Below are positions 8,372 to 17,865 of a stretch of DNA of 36,129 nt, one piece after another. This stretch comes from Lachnospiraceae bacterium UBA3866 (lineage in GTDB: Bacteria > Bacillota > Clostridia > Lachnospirales > Lachnospiraceae): contig DGGU01000024.1 of NCBI GenBank assembly GCA_002392345.1, positions 1-36,129 on the forward strand, given 5' to 3'. The notes beneath the pieces are model-generated. The model was given only the letters and a program-made list of their open reading frames with translations. It searched no databases and was not told where the DNA came from. Position 1 is the stretch's first letter, and the number at the start of each line of letters is the position of its first letter. The translations under genes and the position numbers were made by a program.

Positions 8372-9308
8372 TTACATTCCTCCTTAAATCTTCTCCATAT
8401 AAACCATATTCTTTAAAAAGATTATCAATTCTTGAACACATAGATTTAAGATATCTAGGCTTTAATTCATCTGTAATAAGATTAGATGTTATAATCATTG
8501 ATTTTCTATCATTAAGTCTCTTGTCTATAATGTAATTAATCTCTGTTTTTGAGAACTCACTCGAATACTCAGTCCCAAGATCATCAAGTATAAATAAATC
8601 TGCAAGTATGGCATATTTCTTAAAACTTACTCCTTCGTGGTCAGGTTTTAAAGAATCCATATATTCTGTAACATTGAGATATAAGACAGATTTGTTGTGC
8701 TTAAGTACTTCTGCACCTATACATCTTGATAGAAAAGTTTTGCCTGTGCCTGGTGGCCCTGTAAATCTGTAGTAAAAAGGTTTGTTATCTATGTCATCGA
8801 TATCAGCCTTTATCTCTTCTATGTTTCTCTCCATATAGTCATAATACTTGTCTGAGTAACCTTCTTGTCTATAATAATCCATATTGAGATTGGCAAAATT
8901 ATCACTTACAATATATTTTCTAAAATTAGAGATATTATCATACATCTCTATCTCTTTTTCTACATAACAGGAACACTTCTTGCCATTTACAAAACCTGTA
9001 TCCTTGCATTTTTTACAAGTGTACTGTGCCTCACGATAGTTGTCTTCTATGCCATGTTCTTTTAGAAAATCCTTTCTCAAAGCTTTATATCTCTCTAGCT
9101 CTTGCATAAAACTTTCAGCTTTGTCACTATCATCACGAGACTTAACTATGTTCACAAACATCGAAAAGATTTTATGATCCATCTCTCTTAATTCAGGGTA
9201 ATCTCTATACACCTTGTCTCGTCTCTCACTTACTATGAAACTATTACGTTGCCTTATCTTTTCATATTCATTTTTTATATCTTCATAACTATTATACAAT
9301 ATCGTCAC
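8355..9308 (-). CDS. DnaC/DnaI-like helicase-loading AAA+ ATPase
   Basis: The protein (317 residues) has a coiled-coil-like N-terminus rich in E, K and R, a zinc-finger-like cluster (C98, C101, C112, C114), then an AAA+ core. The core holds Walker A GPPGTGKT (184-191), Walker B LFILDDLG and a sensor segment MIITSNL, the layout of DnaI/DnaC helicase loaders and IstB-like ATPases. Its upstream neighbour is a DnaD-like protein, which supports replication restart or initiation rather than transposition. The GTG at 9308 has almost no spacing to a ribosome binding site. A TTG three codons later (9299) lies 5 nt after AGGTGA and is a good alternative start. Confidence 0.9.
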   Translation of the reverse strand: MTILYNSYEDIKNEYEKIRQRNSFIVSERRDKVYRDYPELREMDHKIFSMFVNIVKSRDDSDKAESFMQELERYKALRKDFLKEHGIEDNYREAQYTCKKCKDTGFVNGKKCSCYVEKEIEMYDNISNFRKYIVSDNFANLNMDYYRQEGYSDKYYDYMERNIEEIKADIDDIDNKPFYYRFTGPPGTGKTFLSRCIGAEVLKHNKSVLYLNVTEYMDSLKPDHEGVSFKKYAILADLFILDDLGTEYSSEFSKTEINYIIDKRLNDRKSMIITSNLITDELKPRYLKSMCSRIDNLFKEYGLYGEDLRRNVNASIK

Positions 9309-9314
9309 CTAAGA

Positions 9315-10016
9315 TTACTGAGCACTTAATACATTTTTGACAAACCAATCATTATATTCTTCTCTGTCCATGCCCTTGCTCATAGCTTTTTTCCCTGCAC
9401 TTTTTTTTGCAGTAAGACCCTTCTCAAAGCTTTCGGTGATGTTCTTCGCGTCAGCAACCGTTTTCACATTTTGCTCATACCATGAGTCAGCAACTGCCTT
9501 TATGTATCTTGCATCTGTACGAGATTTGTTAGAACAATACTCAAGAAGATAATGTATCACACTCTCATCAAAACCATAATCATTATAGCATTTTGCTATG
9601 AGGCTAATCTGCCTCTCTGATAAGGTTTTACCAAGGAGTTTCTCAGCCACAAAAAGCAGATTCCCCTCTATCTCGCTGTAGTCAAGTCTCTTTTTATTAA
9701 TTAACGCCTTCTTTTTTGAGTCAAAATCTACAAGTTTTGATTCGTCGGATATTTTTTTAGAAAAGCCATCAAGGCACTCTTTTTTCATCATCTTTTTCTT
9801 GATCCAAAACTTAAGTGCCATTTCTACGACATTTTCATCAAGATCAAGCTCATTAGATGCATCTTCAATAGAATATCTCTCTTTATAGCCTTTCCATAGA
9901 TAAAATAAGAATACTTTGATATACTCAGGTTTTGTGTCAGATAAATATTTATTTAAGAACTCATTAGATATAATCGTAACATTGTTACCATATAGATTCT
10001 CGTACAATTCTTCCAT
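9315..10016 (-). CDS. DnaD-domain replication protein
   Basis: The N-terminal half looks like the winged-helix DDBH1 part (SNEFLNKYL, then FLFYLWKGY). The C-terminal half matches a DnaD/DDBH2 domain (about 115-200), ending in the YIKAVADSWYEQNVKTVADA segment that carries the conserved YxxxIxxxW-type motif. DnaD proteins help load the replicative helicase at oriC and during restart, together with DnaI-type loaders, and such a gene follows 6 nt downstream. The open frame extends to an ATG at 10052 with no ribosome binding site. I prefer the ATG at 10014-10016, which has GGAGG 11 nt upstream (233 residues). Its C-terminus is Lys/Gly rich. Confidence 0.85.
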   Translation of the reverse strand: MEELYENLYGNNVTIISNEFLNKYLSDTKPEYIKVFLFYLWKGYKERYSIEDASNELDLDENVVEMALKFWIKKKMMKKECLDGFSKKISDESKLVDFDSKKKALINKKRLDYSEIEGNLLFVAEKLLGKTLSERQISLIAKCYNDYGFDESVIHYLLEYCSNKSRTDARYIKAVADSWYEQNVKTVADAKNITESFEKGLTAKKSAGKKAMSKGMDREEYNDWFVKNVLSAQ

Positions 10017-10052
10017 GTATCTTATGCCCTCCGCCATAAATAATTCTGCCAT

Positions 10053-10191
10053 AATTTATCACAAAGCCTAATTATTTTTAAGGGCTATACAAACAATTTT
10101 TTAACAAAAATTTTTTGAGATGTTTATTACTTATTTTTATAAAAAAAGTGATTATTCATACATATTATTTTTATTTATTAAGATATTACTT
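10053..10191 (-). other. AT-rich intergenic region between murC and dnaD-like
   Basis: This 139-bp gap is very AT-rich, with A and T runs. No clear intrinsic terminator for murC is visible. A weak promoter-like pair on the minus strand (TTGTTT, 16 nt, TAATTA near 10094-10067) could drive the dnaD-like operon, but the AT bias makes chance matches likely. Confidence 0.3.
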
Positions 10192-11613
10192 CTACTCAAA
10201 ATTATATTTGTCAAGCAACTTATACACGTCACCTGCTCCCATAGTCACAACTATATCGCCTTTTTTGGCCAATTTTGAGATATAATCATATATCTCTTCA
10301 AAAGAATCAAAATATTCACAAATATTATTAATGTTATTTGTATTCGTTCTATTCTTAATAATACCATCTTTTAAGTCTTTTGAACTGATTTCCCCTGTAT
10401 CAATCTCTCTCGCAGGATAGATTTTTGCAAGAATTACATTTTCTATGCGAGATAAAGCATTTACAAAATCATCTTTTAACGCCTTAGTCCTTGAAAAAGT
10501 ATGTGGTTGAAAAATCACATATAGTTTATTGTATTTAAGTTCTGCCAATGCATTTATACTGGCAGTTATCTCTGTAGGGTGGTGAGCATAATCATCCATA
10601 TATGTCACACCGTCCTTTTTGCCTCTTATCTCAAGTCTTCTTCTTGCTCCTTTAAAGTCTTCAATTGATTTCTTTACTATATCAAAACTTACTCCAAGAT
10701 TATCAAGTACAGCATATGCAGCAAGAAAATTAAGCGCATTATGCTTTCCTATAAGTTTCTGCCTCATTCTGCCTATCAATTTCTTATCTTTATGTACATC
10801 AAAACTTTGATAATATTTATCGTCATAACTTACATTGTCATAATAATACATCGCAGTCTCGTCATCTCCATAAGTCAAAACTTTTATATCTGCATCTTTA
10901 GTTAGATATCCAATGTCTTCAATCTTGCTATTGATAACTAGTGTGCCTCCCTCCGGAAGCAACTCTACGAACTTCTTAAACGAAGCTCTTATATCAGCAA
11001 GGTCTTTAAAGAAATCTAGATGATCTTCTTCTATATTGGTTATAACTTCTATATCAGCAGAAAAATCAAGAAAGCTATTAGTATACTCACAGGCCTCAGC
11101 GACAAATATATTATTACCACTTCCTATATGAGAGTTACCGCCTATCTCATCAACTATTCCTCCCACATTGATAGTTGGGTCGAGCCCTATGTCAAGTAAT
11201 ACTTTTGAAACGAGTGCTGTGGTAGTTGTCTTTCCATGAGTGCCAGCCACACAGATTTTTTTATCATAATTACTCATGATCTGGCCTAAAATCTCAGATC
11301 TTGACATAAGATGTATCCCCAAGTTTTTGGCCGCTACCATCTCTTCATTGTCTTTCTTTATCGCCTTAGAATATACAACTATGTCTATATCACTTGTTAT
11401 ATTTTCTTTCTTATGTCCGATATAAACTTTGATTCCTTTACTAACAAGCATCTCTACATTATCACTTGTATGAAAATCAGATCCTTGGACTATAAAACCA
11501 TTTTTCTGCAATATAAGAGCTATGGCGCTCATACTTATGCCACCAATACCAATGAAATGAACTTTTTTCTTGTCGCCAAGATTAAATTTTTTAATTTCTT
11601 GAGAATTCTTCAA
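10192..11613 (-). CDS. murC: UDP-N-acetylmuramate--L-alanine ligase MurC
   Basis: MurC adds L-alanine to UDP-MurNAc, the first peptide step of peptidoglycan precursor synthesis in the cytoplasm. The Rossmann start VHFIGIGGISMSA (18-30) is the UDP-binding motif typical of MurC, the P-loop is GTHGKTTT (124-131), and MDDYAHHPTE and FQPHTFSRT are hallmark MurC segments. The length of 473 is normal. The start is TTG at 11613 behind AAGGGG at 7 nt spacing, inside the last codons of prfC (23-bp overlap). In most dcw clusters MurC follows MurG; here it follows prfC, and MurG is not in the window. Confidence 0.96.
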   Translation of the reverse strand: MKNSQEIKKFNLGDKKKVHFIGIGGISMSAIALILQKNGFIVQGSDFHTSDNVEMLVSKGIKVYIGHKKENITSDIDIVVYSKAIKKDNEEMVAAKNLGIHLMSRSEILGQIMSNYDKKICVAGTHGKTTTTALVSKVLLDIGLDPTINVGGIVDEIGGNSHIGSGNNIFVAEACEYTNSFLDFSADIEVITNIEEDHLDFFKDLADIRASFKKFVELLPEGGTLVINSKIEDIGYLTKDADIKVLTYGDDETAMYYYDNVSYDDKYYQSFDVHKDKKLIGRMRQKLIGKHNALNFLAAYAVLDNLGVSFDIVKKSIEDFKGARRRLEIRGKKDGVTYMDDYAHHPTEITASINALAELKYNKLYVIFQPHTFSRTKALKDDFVNALSRIENVILAKIYPAREIDTGEISSKDLKDGIIKNRTNTNNINNICEYFDSFEEIYDYISKLAKKGDIVVTMGAGDVYKLLDKYNFE

Positions 11614-13177
11614 GCTTAAGCCCCTTATTCCTATCTAAGACCATCTTTATACTCCAATCATGAGCAAAGAGAAGTAAAGGCGCTCCTTTCATATCACAGA
11701 CTATCTTCATATCAGAAGTACCTTCTATATCGTTAAGTTTTACAGTCTCATAATTCTTCACCCATCTGATATACTCATATGGCAAGGTCTCAAGATTCAC
11801 ATCTACATTATATTCGTTTTTTAATCTATATACAAGCACTTCAAATTGAAGTATACCTACAGCTCCTACTATAATCGCTTCCATGCCAGAGTTCATATCA
11901 TGAAAGATCTGTATAGCACCTTCAAGGGCTATCTGCTCTATGCCTTTCACAAACTGCTTTCTTTTCATAGTGTCTACTTGCTTACATCTAGCAAAATGTT
12001 CTGGAGCAAAAGTAGGTATCCCTTCATAGAGAAGTTTATTGCTATCCCTTGATATAGTTTCACCTATAGAGAATATCCCAGGATCATATAGTCCTATGAT
12101 GTCACCTGCATAAGCAACGTCAACTACCTTTCTTTCTGATGCGAACATGAGGTCTGCTTGATTGAGTCTGATCTTTCTTTTTAAGATATTGAGATTGACA
12201 TCCATGCCTTTCTCAAATTTCCCAGAGCAGATTCTCATAAATGCAATTCTATCTCTATGAGCTTTATTCATATTGGCTTGAATCTTAAATATGAATCCGG
12301 AAAAATCATCACTTGTTGGCTCTATGACACCGAGATTAGAATTTCTTTTCATAGGAGGTAAGGTCATGTCTATAAAATAATCTAGAAACTCTCCAACACC
12401 GAAATTAGAAAGTGCCGATCCAAAAAATACAGGTGTAAGTTCTCCTCTATCTACCTTATCCCTATCTAAGGCATCAGTAGCACCATCAAGAAGCTCCAAG
12501 TCTTCTTTTAGTTTATCTATATACATAGGTTCAATTACAGAATCTAAATCAGCATCATCTATACTATATTTTTTCGTATCAAGCGTTTTGGCTCCTGAAT
12601 CTTTAGCTACATAAGTGGTTATCATCTTATTTTGTCTATCATATATGCCCTTAAAGGTCTTTCCACAACTTATAGGATAATTGATAGGACATGCTTTTAT
12701 AGAAAGGACCTTCTCTATCTCATCAAGCAATTCGAAGACATTCCTTGCCTCCCTATCTAACTTATTGATAAATGTAAATATAGGTATATGCCGCATAGCA
12801 CAAACTTTAAAAAGTTTTATAGTCTGTGGCTCAACACCTTTCGCCCCATCTATAACCATGACTGCCTGGTCTGCAGCCATAAGTGTCCTATATGTATCTT
12901 CCGAGAAATCTTGGTGACCAGGGGTATCAAGTATATTGATACATTTGCCTTTGTATTCAAACTGCATGGCAGAGGAAGTGACAGATATTCCTCTCTCTTT
13001 CTCTATCTCCATCCAGTCAGATGTAGCCATTTTCTTGGCCTTTCTACCTTTGACTGTGCCTGCAAGATTGATTGCTCCACCATAAAGCAGGAACTTCTCT
13101 GTAAGAGTAGTCTTGCCTGCATCGGGGTGGCTTATTATGGCAAATGTCCTTCTTCTATTAATTTCACTTTCGTACAT
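11591..13177 (-). CDS. prfC: peptide chain release factor 3 (RF3)
   Basis: RF3 is a GTPase that recycles RF1/RF2 from the ribosome after peptide release. The G1 motif HPDAGKTT (17-24), the G3 motif DTPGHQDF and the G4 motif NKLD are intact. The early GRKAKKMATSDWMEIEKERGISVTSSAMQF segment distinguishes RF3 from EF-G. The length of 528 residues is normal for the family. ATG at 13177 has GAGGG at 5 nt spacing. The ribosome binding site begins directly after the T-run of a strong hairpin following ftsZ. The insertion of a translation gene between ftsZ and murC is unusual context, with murC overlapping its end. Confidence 0.96.
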   Translation of the reverse strand: MYESEINRRRTFAIISHPDAGKTTLTEKFLLYGGAINLAGTVKGRKAKKMATSDWMEIEKERGISVTSSAMQFEYKGKCINILDTPGHQDFSEDTYRTLMAADQAVMVIDGAKGVEPQTIKLFKVCAMRHIPIFTFINKLDREARNVFELLDEIEKVLSIKACPINYPISCGKTFKGIYDRQNKMITTYVAKDSGAKTLDTKKYSIDDADLDSVIEPMYIDKLKEDLELLDGATDALDRDKVDRGELTPVFFGSALSNFGVGEFLDYFIDMTLPPMKRNSNLGVIEPTSDDFSGFIFKIQANMNKAHRDRIAFMRICSGKFEKGMDVNLNILKRKIRLNQADLMFASERKVVDVAYAGDIIGLYDPGIFSIGETISRDSNKLLYEGIPTFAPEHFARCKQVDTMKRKQFVKGIEQIALEGAIQIFHDMNSGMEAIIVGAVGILQFEVLVYRLKNEYNVDVNLETLPYEYIRWVKNYETVKLNDIEGTSDMKIVCDMKGAPLLLFAHDWSIKMVLDRNKGLKLEEFSRN

Positions 13178-13187
13178 CTATTCCCTC

Positions 13188-13224
13188 AAAAAAGTAATGG
13201 TCGCTTAGATTTCAAGCGACCATT
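13188..13224 (-). terminator. intrinsic terminator after ftsZ / possible prfC attenuator
   Basis: On the minus strand an 11-bp perfect stem, AATGGTCGCTT with AAGCGACCATT (13224-13214 and 13206-13196), encloses a 7-nt loop. It is followed by AC and six T residues (13193-13188). It lies 25 nt after the ftsZ stop and ends just before the prfC ribosome binding site at 13187-13183, so it would also sit in the leader of any transcript entering prfC. Confidence 0.85.
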
Positions 13225-13238
13225 AGACTTTTCATAAT

Positions 13239-13268
13239 ATAATATTCATTACTTTTTAAAATTGTCCG
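13239..13268 (-). promoter_or_regulatory. possible weak promoter for prfC-murC
   Basis: CGGACA (13268-13263) and TATTAT (13244-13239) are 18 nt apart on the minus strand at the very end of ftsZ. If used, the transcript would start near 13232 and have the terminator-like hairpin in its leader. The -35 is poor and the region is AT-rich, so support is weak. Confidence 0.3.
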
Positions 13269-14598
13269 TAATAAAACTTGGTAGCAAACCCTTTGAATCA
13301 CCTTTTTTCTTAACAAAATCTATATTTCTAATATCTACATTCAAACTATCAAGGCTTCTCGAATTGCTTGTTGGACCAACGTCTTCTTTAACTTCTTCCT
13401 CTTGTTTCTTCTTAGGTGTTAAGAACTCGCTTCCAAGAGATCCTCTTAATGTGTTACCTTCTTCTATTGGTTTAATTGGCTCAGAATGGGTCATAGGATT
13501 GCTAACCATTGGTTTCTGGTAATATGGCATATTTTGATATGTTCCTTGGTAATTAACTGCTTTACCAGCATATGTTGGTGGATAATTATTGAGACTATCT
13601 CTTATGCCTGTTGCTATAAGTGTAACTGTTGCAGTGTCCTTAAGGCTTGCATCCTCTCTTGCGCCAAATATGATATTGGCTTCACTACTTATCTTTGGTT
13701 CCATCTCCCTCATGGCTGCATCTACATCAACAAGAGAAACTTCTCCGCATATACTTACGATGATGTCTGTAGCTCCATCGATTGTAGTATCAAGAAGTGG
13801 TGACTCCATCGCTTTCTTTATAGCTTGACTTACTTTGTTCTCGCCTTGACCTTCACCTATAGATATATGAGCAAGTCCTTTACCTCTCATAACTGTAGCA
13901 ACATCTGCAAAATCAAGATTGACAAGAGCAGGTAGATTGATAAGATCTGTTATACCTCTTATACATTGTTTCAAAATCTCATCAGCTTTTGCAAATGCTT
14001 CTTTGAAACCATCTTTGACATCTACTATATTAAGTAATTTATCATTGGCAATACTTATCATAGTATCAACATTTGGGAAAAGTTTATTGATACCGTTAAG
14101 AGCTCTTTGCATCCTTACCTTACCTTCAAATCTAAAAGGCTTAGTTACAACTGCAACTGTAAGGATACCTTCTTCTTTAGCAATGCTTGCAACAATTGGT
14201 GCAGCTCCAGTACCAGTTCCGCCACCCATACCACAAGTGATAAATACCATATCTGCTTTCTTCTGAGTCTCTGTCTCACGAAGTATAGCACGGATTGCTT
14301 CTTTAGATTCGTTAGCAGCGCTCTCACCAATCTCTGGTATAGCTCCGCAACCTCTTCCGCCTGTCACCTTCTCACCAATAGTTACTCTCTTTGATGCTCG
14401 ACAATGACGAAGATCCTGTATGTCTGTGTTGACTCCAACGAACTCCACCCCTTTAACTCCATCATCAATCATATGATTGATGGCGTTATTGCCTGCACCA
14501 CCAATACCAAGGACAACTATCCTTGCAACTGGGTCATATATATTTTCATGCACCTGTTGAACAGGTCTTACATTTTGATATGCGTCAAATGTGCTCAT
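13249..14598 (-). CDS. ftsZ: cell division protein FtsZ
   Basis: FtsZ is the tubulin-like GTPase that forms the Z-ring. The N-terminal GIGGAGNNAINHM, the tubulin signature GGGTGTGAAP, and the T7-loop region NLDFADV with catalytic acidic residues are intact. The core ends near residue 315. A linker rich in N, Y, P and Q follows (about 316-430), then a C-terminal conserved peptide LLPSFITDNFKK that would bind SepF or other partners (no ftsA is seen). The open frame begins with GTG at 14604. The ATG at 14598 lies 6 nt behind GGAGGT and is the better start (449 residues). It has its own likely promoter in the gap after ftsQ. Confidence 0.97.
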   Translation of the reverse strand: MSTFDAYQNVRPVQQVHENIYDPVARIVVLGIGGAGNNAINHMIDDGVKGVEFVGVNTDIQDLRHCRASKRVTIGEKVTGGRGCGAIPEIGESAANESKEAIRAILRETETQKKADMVFITCGMGGGTGTGAAPIVASIAKEEGILTVAVVTKPFRFEGKVRMQRALNGINKLFPNVDTMISIANDKLLNIVDVKDGFKEAFAKADEILKQCIRGITDLINLPALVNLDFADVATVMRGKGLAHISIGEGQGENKVSQAIKKAMESPLLDTTIDGATDIIVSICGEVSLVDVDAAMREMEPKISSEANIIFGAREDASLKDTATVTLIATGIRDSLNNYPPTYAGKAVNYQGTYQNMPYYQKPMVSNPMTHSEPIKPIEEGNTLRGSLGSEFLTPKKKQEEEVKEDVGPTSNSRSLDSLNVDIRNIDFVKKKGDSKGLLPSFITDNFKK

Positions 14599-14623
14599 TA
14601 TCACACCTCCTAATACTTAGTAT

Positions 14624-14652
14624 ATTTTATAACATTTTTAAGCATTATACAA
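14624..14652 (-). promoter_or_regulatory. putative ftsZ promoter
   Basis: On the minus strand TTGTAT (14652-14647) and TAAAAT (14629-14624) are separated by 17 nt in the 74-bp gap between ftsQ and ftsZ. The start would be near 14617, giving a short leader that carries the strong GGAGGT box. It would add FtsZ expression to readthrough from the mraZ promoter. Confidence 0.55.
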
Positions 14653-14672
14653 GCAAAAATTATAATCAATAT

Positions 14673-15386
14673 TTATTCGGCTTTTTTAAAGATATATTGT
14701 TCATCAAGCATGTTTTCCCTAGCATTAGACAGGTATAAAGTACCCTTCAAATCCTCAATTTCTTTGTATATATCGTTAAGCCTCTGGAGCTTTACCTCCA
14801 TATTCTTAGTGTCACCAAGTACAACTACTATATTGCCAACAAAGACAGATATCTCCCCATCCCTATCAATCTCTATGTGCTTTGCAGGCAATTCATTTTC
14901 ATAGAGGCTATTCGTTATATTAAGTATGGCATTAATGGTCTTCATGTCCTTTGCTTCAATCTTCTGTCCTCTCTCATAATTCTTAAACTCTATTCCACTG
15001 ACCTCGACAAGATTGCCTATCTTATCTTCTGTCACTTCATTGATTATGCCGTCTTTATCAAAATATACATTTTTTAAGTTTTTACGAACATAGCCTATGG
15101 ATGGTTTCTCATGAATATCTATAACAATGTCAAATGGTGATTTCCATTCAACATAGTAATCATTTACATAATTAATCTTTTTGTGTTGTTTTGCCTTCTC
15201 TCTTACATAAAACACAAGACAATTTTTGTCTATCTCTCTATCGAATATAGAAGCTACGATCTCCATATCGCTTACTTTGTGGTTACCTCTTATCTCAACA
15301 TGTTGTATCTTCATACCAAAAATAGCAATCAAAAATATAGAAGCAGTAACCAATGTTATCATTATTTTTTTCAATATGTTTCTCAA
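14673..15386 (-). CDS. ftsQ: cell division protein FtsQ/DivIB
   Basis: This is a bitopic membrane protein of the divisome that forms a complex with FtsL and a DivIC/FtsB-type partner. The 237-residue protein has a short cytoplasmic N-terminus, one TM helix (about 8-25), then an extracytoplasmic POTRA domain (IQHVEIRGNHKVSDMEI, about 27-95) and a FtsQ beta domain. It is shorter than many Gram-positive DivIB proteins. The start is TTG at 15386 with AAGGAG 8 nt upstream, overlapping the ftsW stop by 4 bp. Its place between ftsW and ftsZ supports the call. Confidence 0.9.
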   Translation of the reverse strand: MRNILKKIMITLVTASIFLIAIFGMKIQHVEIRGNHKVSDMEIVASIFDREIDKNCLVFYVREKAKQHKKINYVNDYYVEWKSPFDIVIDIHEKPSIGYVRKNLKNVYFDKDGIINEVTEDKIGNLVEVSGIEFKNYERGQKIEAKDMKTINAILNITNSLYENELPAKHIEIDRDGEISVFVGNIVVVLGDTKNMEVKLQRLNDIYKEIEDLKGTLYLSNARENMLDEQYIFKKAE

Positions 15387-16510
15387 GCTTCGCTCTCCTT
15401 AAATGATATCTTTGATATCGACATCACTATACCTACTTCTACGAAGGTGACTAATAGTGATGTACCACCATAACTTACGAATGGTAACGTGACTCCAGTA
15501 TTGGGCAACACATTCGTCACGACACCTATATTAAGTATCACTTGTATCGCTATATGAATTCCTATGCCAAAGGTTATAAGCATAGGCATAAGCCTTTTTG
15601 ATTTTATACTTATGTAAAATATTCTATATATTAATATGAGATAAAGAGCTATAAAAAGTCCCGCTCCTGCAAGTCCGAGTTCTTCACATAGCACTGCAAA
15701 TATCATATCGTTCTGTGCTTCTGGGAGAAGTGATTTCTGTATAGATGCGAGATAACCATTGCCGTAGATTCTACCTCTTCCTATAGCATAGAGGCCTTGC
15801 AAAGTCTGATATGCAGTGTCAGGATAATTCTCCGGATCTTTCCATGCAAGTATTCGTCCCATCTGATAATCTTTAAGAAGACCTGCATTGTTAAGCATCT
15901 GTGAAAGTGGATAAGCGAATACATAAGCCACCACAAACATAGTAAGCGCAAACACAAAAACTAAATATTTCTTTGAAACTACGAATATAATACTTGTAGC
16001 TATGATAAAAAGTATAATTCCAGTTGATAGATTAGCAAGTGTGACAACAAATGCAGGCACATATGCCACTATCATAAATCTTATAAGATTATCTTTCTTT
16101 TCAAAGTCTCCTTTTAACTCTTCCACAACTTTAGGAAGATACAATATAAGCGCGAGTTTCATAAGCTCAGACGGTTGGAATATAACTCCTCTAAAATTGA
16201 TCCAACGGCTTGCGCCACGACTTATTCGACCCGAAAACGCTGTGACTATAACTAGCATCAGTACGCCGATATATAGATATTTTGAAAACCTTGTGAATAA
16301 TCTATATGGCATAGATGATACCACAAGCATAATTATTATCCCTGCTGCACAAAATATAGCTTGTCTTATAAAAAAATACGTTGGGCTGCCATATATACGC
16401 ATAGCTTGTACCGAAGAGGCAGAGTAAAGCACTATTAGTCCAAAAACCACTAGAAATATCACGCTGGTAAATAATATGTATTCGAAGTTTTTATGCTTTG
16501 CAAACGTCAT
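15383..16510 (-). CDS. ftsW: FtsW/SpoVE-type SEDS peptidoglycan glycosyltransferase
   Basis: SEDS proteins polymerise lipid II glycan strands and work with a class B PBP, here encoded in the same cluster. The 375-residue protein has about ten TM helices. Family motifs are SRWINF, an extracellular EAQNDMIFAVLCEELG loop containing the key catalytic-type Asp, and NTGVTLPFVSYGGTSLL near the C-terminus. Its place between murD and ftsQ favours FtsW over RodA. It overlaps murD and ftsQ by 4 bp each (ATGA-type and TTGA-type coupling). Confidence 0.94.
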   Translation of the reverse strand: MTFAKHKNFEYILFTSVIFLVVFGLIVLYSASSVQAMRIYGSPTYFFIRQAIFCAAGIIIMLVVSSMPYRLFTRFSKYLYIGVLMLVIVTAFSGRISRGASRWINFRGVIFQPSELMKLALILYLPKVVEELKGDFEKKDNLIRFMIVAYVPAFVVTLANLSTGIILFIIATSIIFVVSKKYLVFVFALTMFVVAYVFAYPLSQMLNNAGLLKDYQMGRILAWKDPENYPDTAYQTLQGLYAIGRGRIYGNGYLASIQKSLLPEAQNDMIFAVLCEELGLAGAGLFIALYLILIYRIFYISIKSKRLMPMLITFGIGIHIAIQVILNIGVVTNVLPNTGVTLPFVSYGGTSLLVTFVEVGIVMSISKISFKESEA

Positions 16511-17865
16511 TTCAAACTCATTACTTTTTCTTTATACACTCTTCCTCTTTCTTCATATCCACTAAACATATCAAAAGATGAACATGCAGGTGATAGCAAC
16601 ACGCTATCTCCAACATTAGAATAACTATTGGCCATATCTACAGCTTCATCCAGTGTATCTGCAAAAATTATACTGTCATAATTTAAGTCTTGAGCCTTAT
16701 GTGCTATCTTCTTCTTTGCTTCACCATATAGTATCACATATCGCACTTTCTCTTTCATTGCAATTATAAAGTCTCCATAGTCAACGCCTTTATCTCTACC
16801 GCCAGCGATGAGTATAATCTTACCATCTATAGCCCTTATAGCTTTGATGGCTGCATCAGGATTTGTCGCCTTAGAATCATTATAGTATTTCACTCCATTT
16901 TTTTCTCTTACAAACTCAAGGCGATGCTCTATACCACTAAAGCTCTTAGCTGCATCAACTATATCTACGAATGTCACGCCCATATAGTAGGCTACAGCCA
17001 TAGCCGCCATAACATTTTCATAGTTATGATTACCTATTAGTTTTATGTCTTTTATATTAAGTAACTTTATAGTTTTAGTTTTATCTTTAAAAAATATGGC
17101 GTCATCATATATATAAAAGCCTTCGGTAAGAGTTCTCTTACTGCTGAAGAATATAGTCTTGCACTTAAAGAGATTTTTCTGTAAAACTAATTCTCTTTGA
17201 ACTTGATCTTCGTAATTAAGTATCAAGATATCATCTTTAGCCATATTAATTGCAATATTGAGTTTTGTATTAATATAATCTATGTATCTATTATATCTAT
17301 CAAGATGATCTGGAGCAAAATTAAGTATTGCTGCAACATGAGGTCTAAACTGCACTATGTCTTCAAGTTGGAATGAACTGCATTCGATAACATATTTGTC
17401 TTCATCACCTTTCCCTATAACTGCCTCACTATAAGGTATACCTATGTTTCCAACTTTATGGGCTTTATCACCATACTTCTTTTTTAACATATCATAGACA
17501 AGTTCAACTGTTGTTGTCTTACCGTTAGATCCAGTGATTGCACATATCTCGCCTTTTGTATAAAGATATGCTAACTCTATCTCAGATATAATTGGTATTT
17601 TCTTCTTTACTATCTTTTCATATATAGAATTGGTCTTAGGGAAACCTGGACTTATCACACAGAGACTTACATCATCAAGGTCTTTATCTGTTACATCTTC
17701 AAGTTTCAATTGAAACTTTGCTTTGCCATATATTTTTTTCTTGATCTTATCTAAACTTAACTTAGGATTGTTATCAAACAACAATACATATATATCGTTT
17801 TTTATTAGAAGTTTTGACGCACCTATTCCACTTAAACCAGCTCCAAGTACTATAACCTTGTTCAT
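16507..17865 (-). CDS. murD: UDP-N-acetylmuramoyl-L-alanine--D-glutamate ligase MurD
   Basis: MurD adds D-glutamate to UDP-MurNAc-L-Ala. The N-terminal KVIVLGAGLSGIG binds UDP, AITGSNGKTTT is the ATP P-loop, and NYENVMAA, YNDSKATNPDA and LIAGGRDKG are standard MurD motifs. The open frame continues upstream, but the ATG at 17865 is preferred: it has GGGGAG 6 nt upstream and overlaps the mraY stop as TAATG. This gives 452 residues, the usual length, starting directly at the Rossmann strand. It is in the standard order mraY-murD-ftsW. Confidence 0.96.
   Translation of the reverse strand: MNKVIVLGAGLSGIGASKLLIKNDIYVLLFDNNPKLSLDKIKKKIYGKAKFQLKLEDVTDKDLDDVSLCVISPGFPKTNSIYEKIVKKKIPIISEIELAYLYTKGEICAITGSNGKTTTVELVYDMLKKKYGDKAHKVGNIGIPYSEAVIGKGDEDKYVIECSSFQLEDIVQFRPHVAAILNFAPDHLDRYNRYIDYINTKLNIAINMAKDDILILNYEDQVQRELVLQKNLFKCKTIFFSSKRTLTEGFYIYDDAIFFKDKTKTIKLLNIKDIKLIGNHNYENVMAAMAVAYYMGVTFVDIVDAAKSFSGIEHRLEFVREKNGVKYYNDSKATNPDAAIKAIRAIDGKIILIAGGRDKGVDYGDFIIAMKEKVRYVILYGEAKKKIAHKAQDLNYDSIIFADTLDEAVDMANSYSNVGDSVLLSPACSSFDMFSGYEERGRVYKEKVMSLK

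Noticed and set aside
13486..13803. Long plus-strand frames opposite ftsZ
   Set aside because: They are shadows of a highly conserved minus-strand gene and lack ribosome binding sites and known domains.
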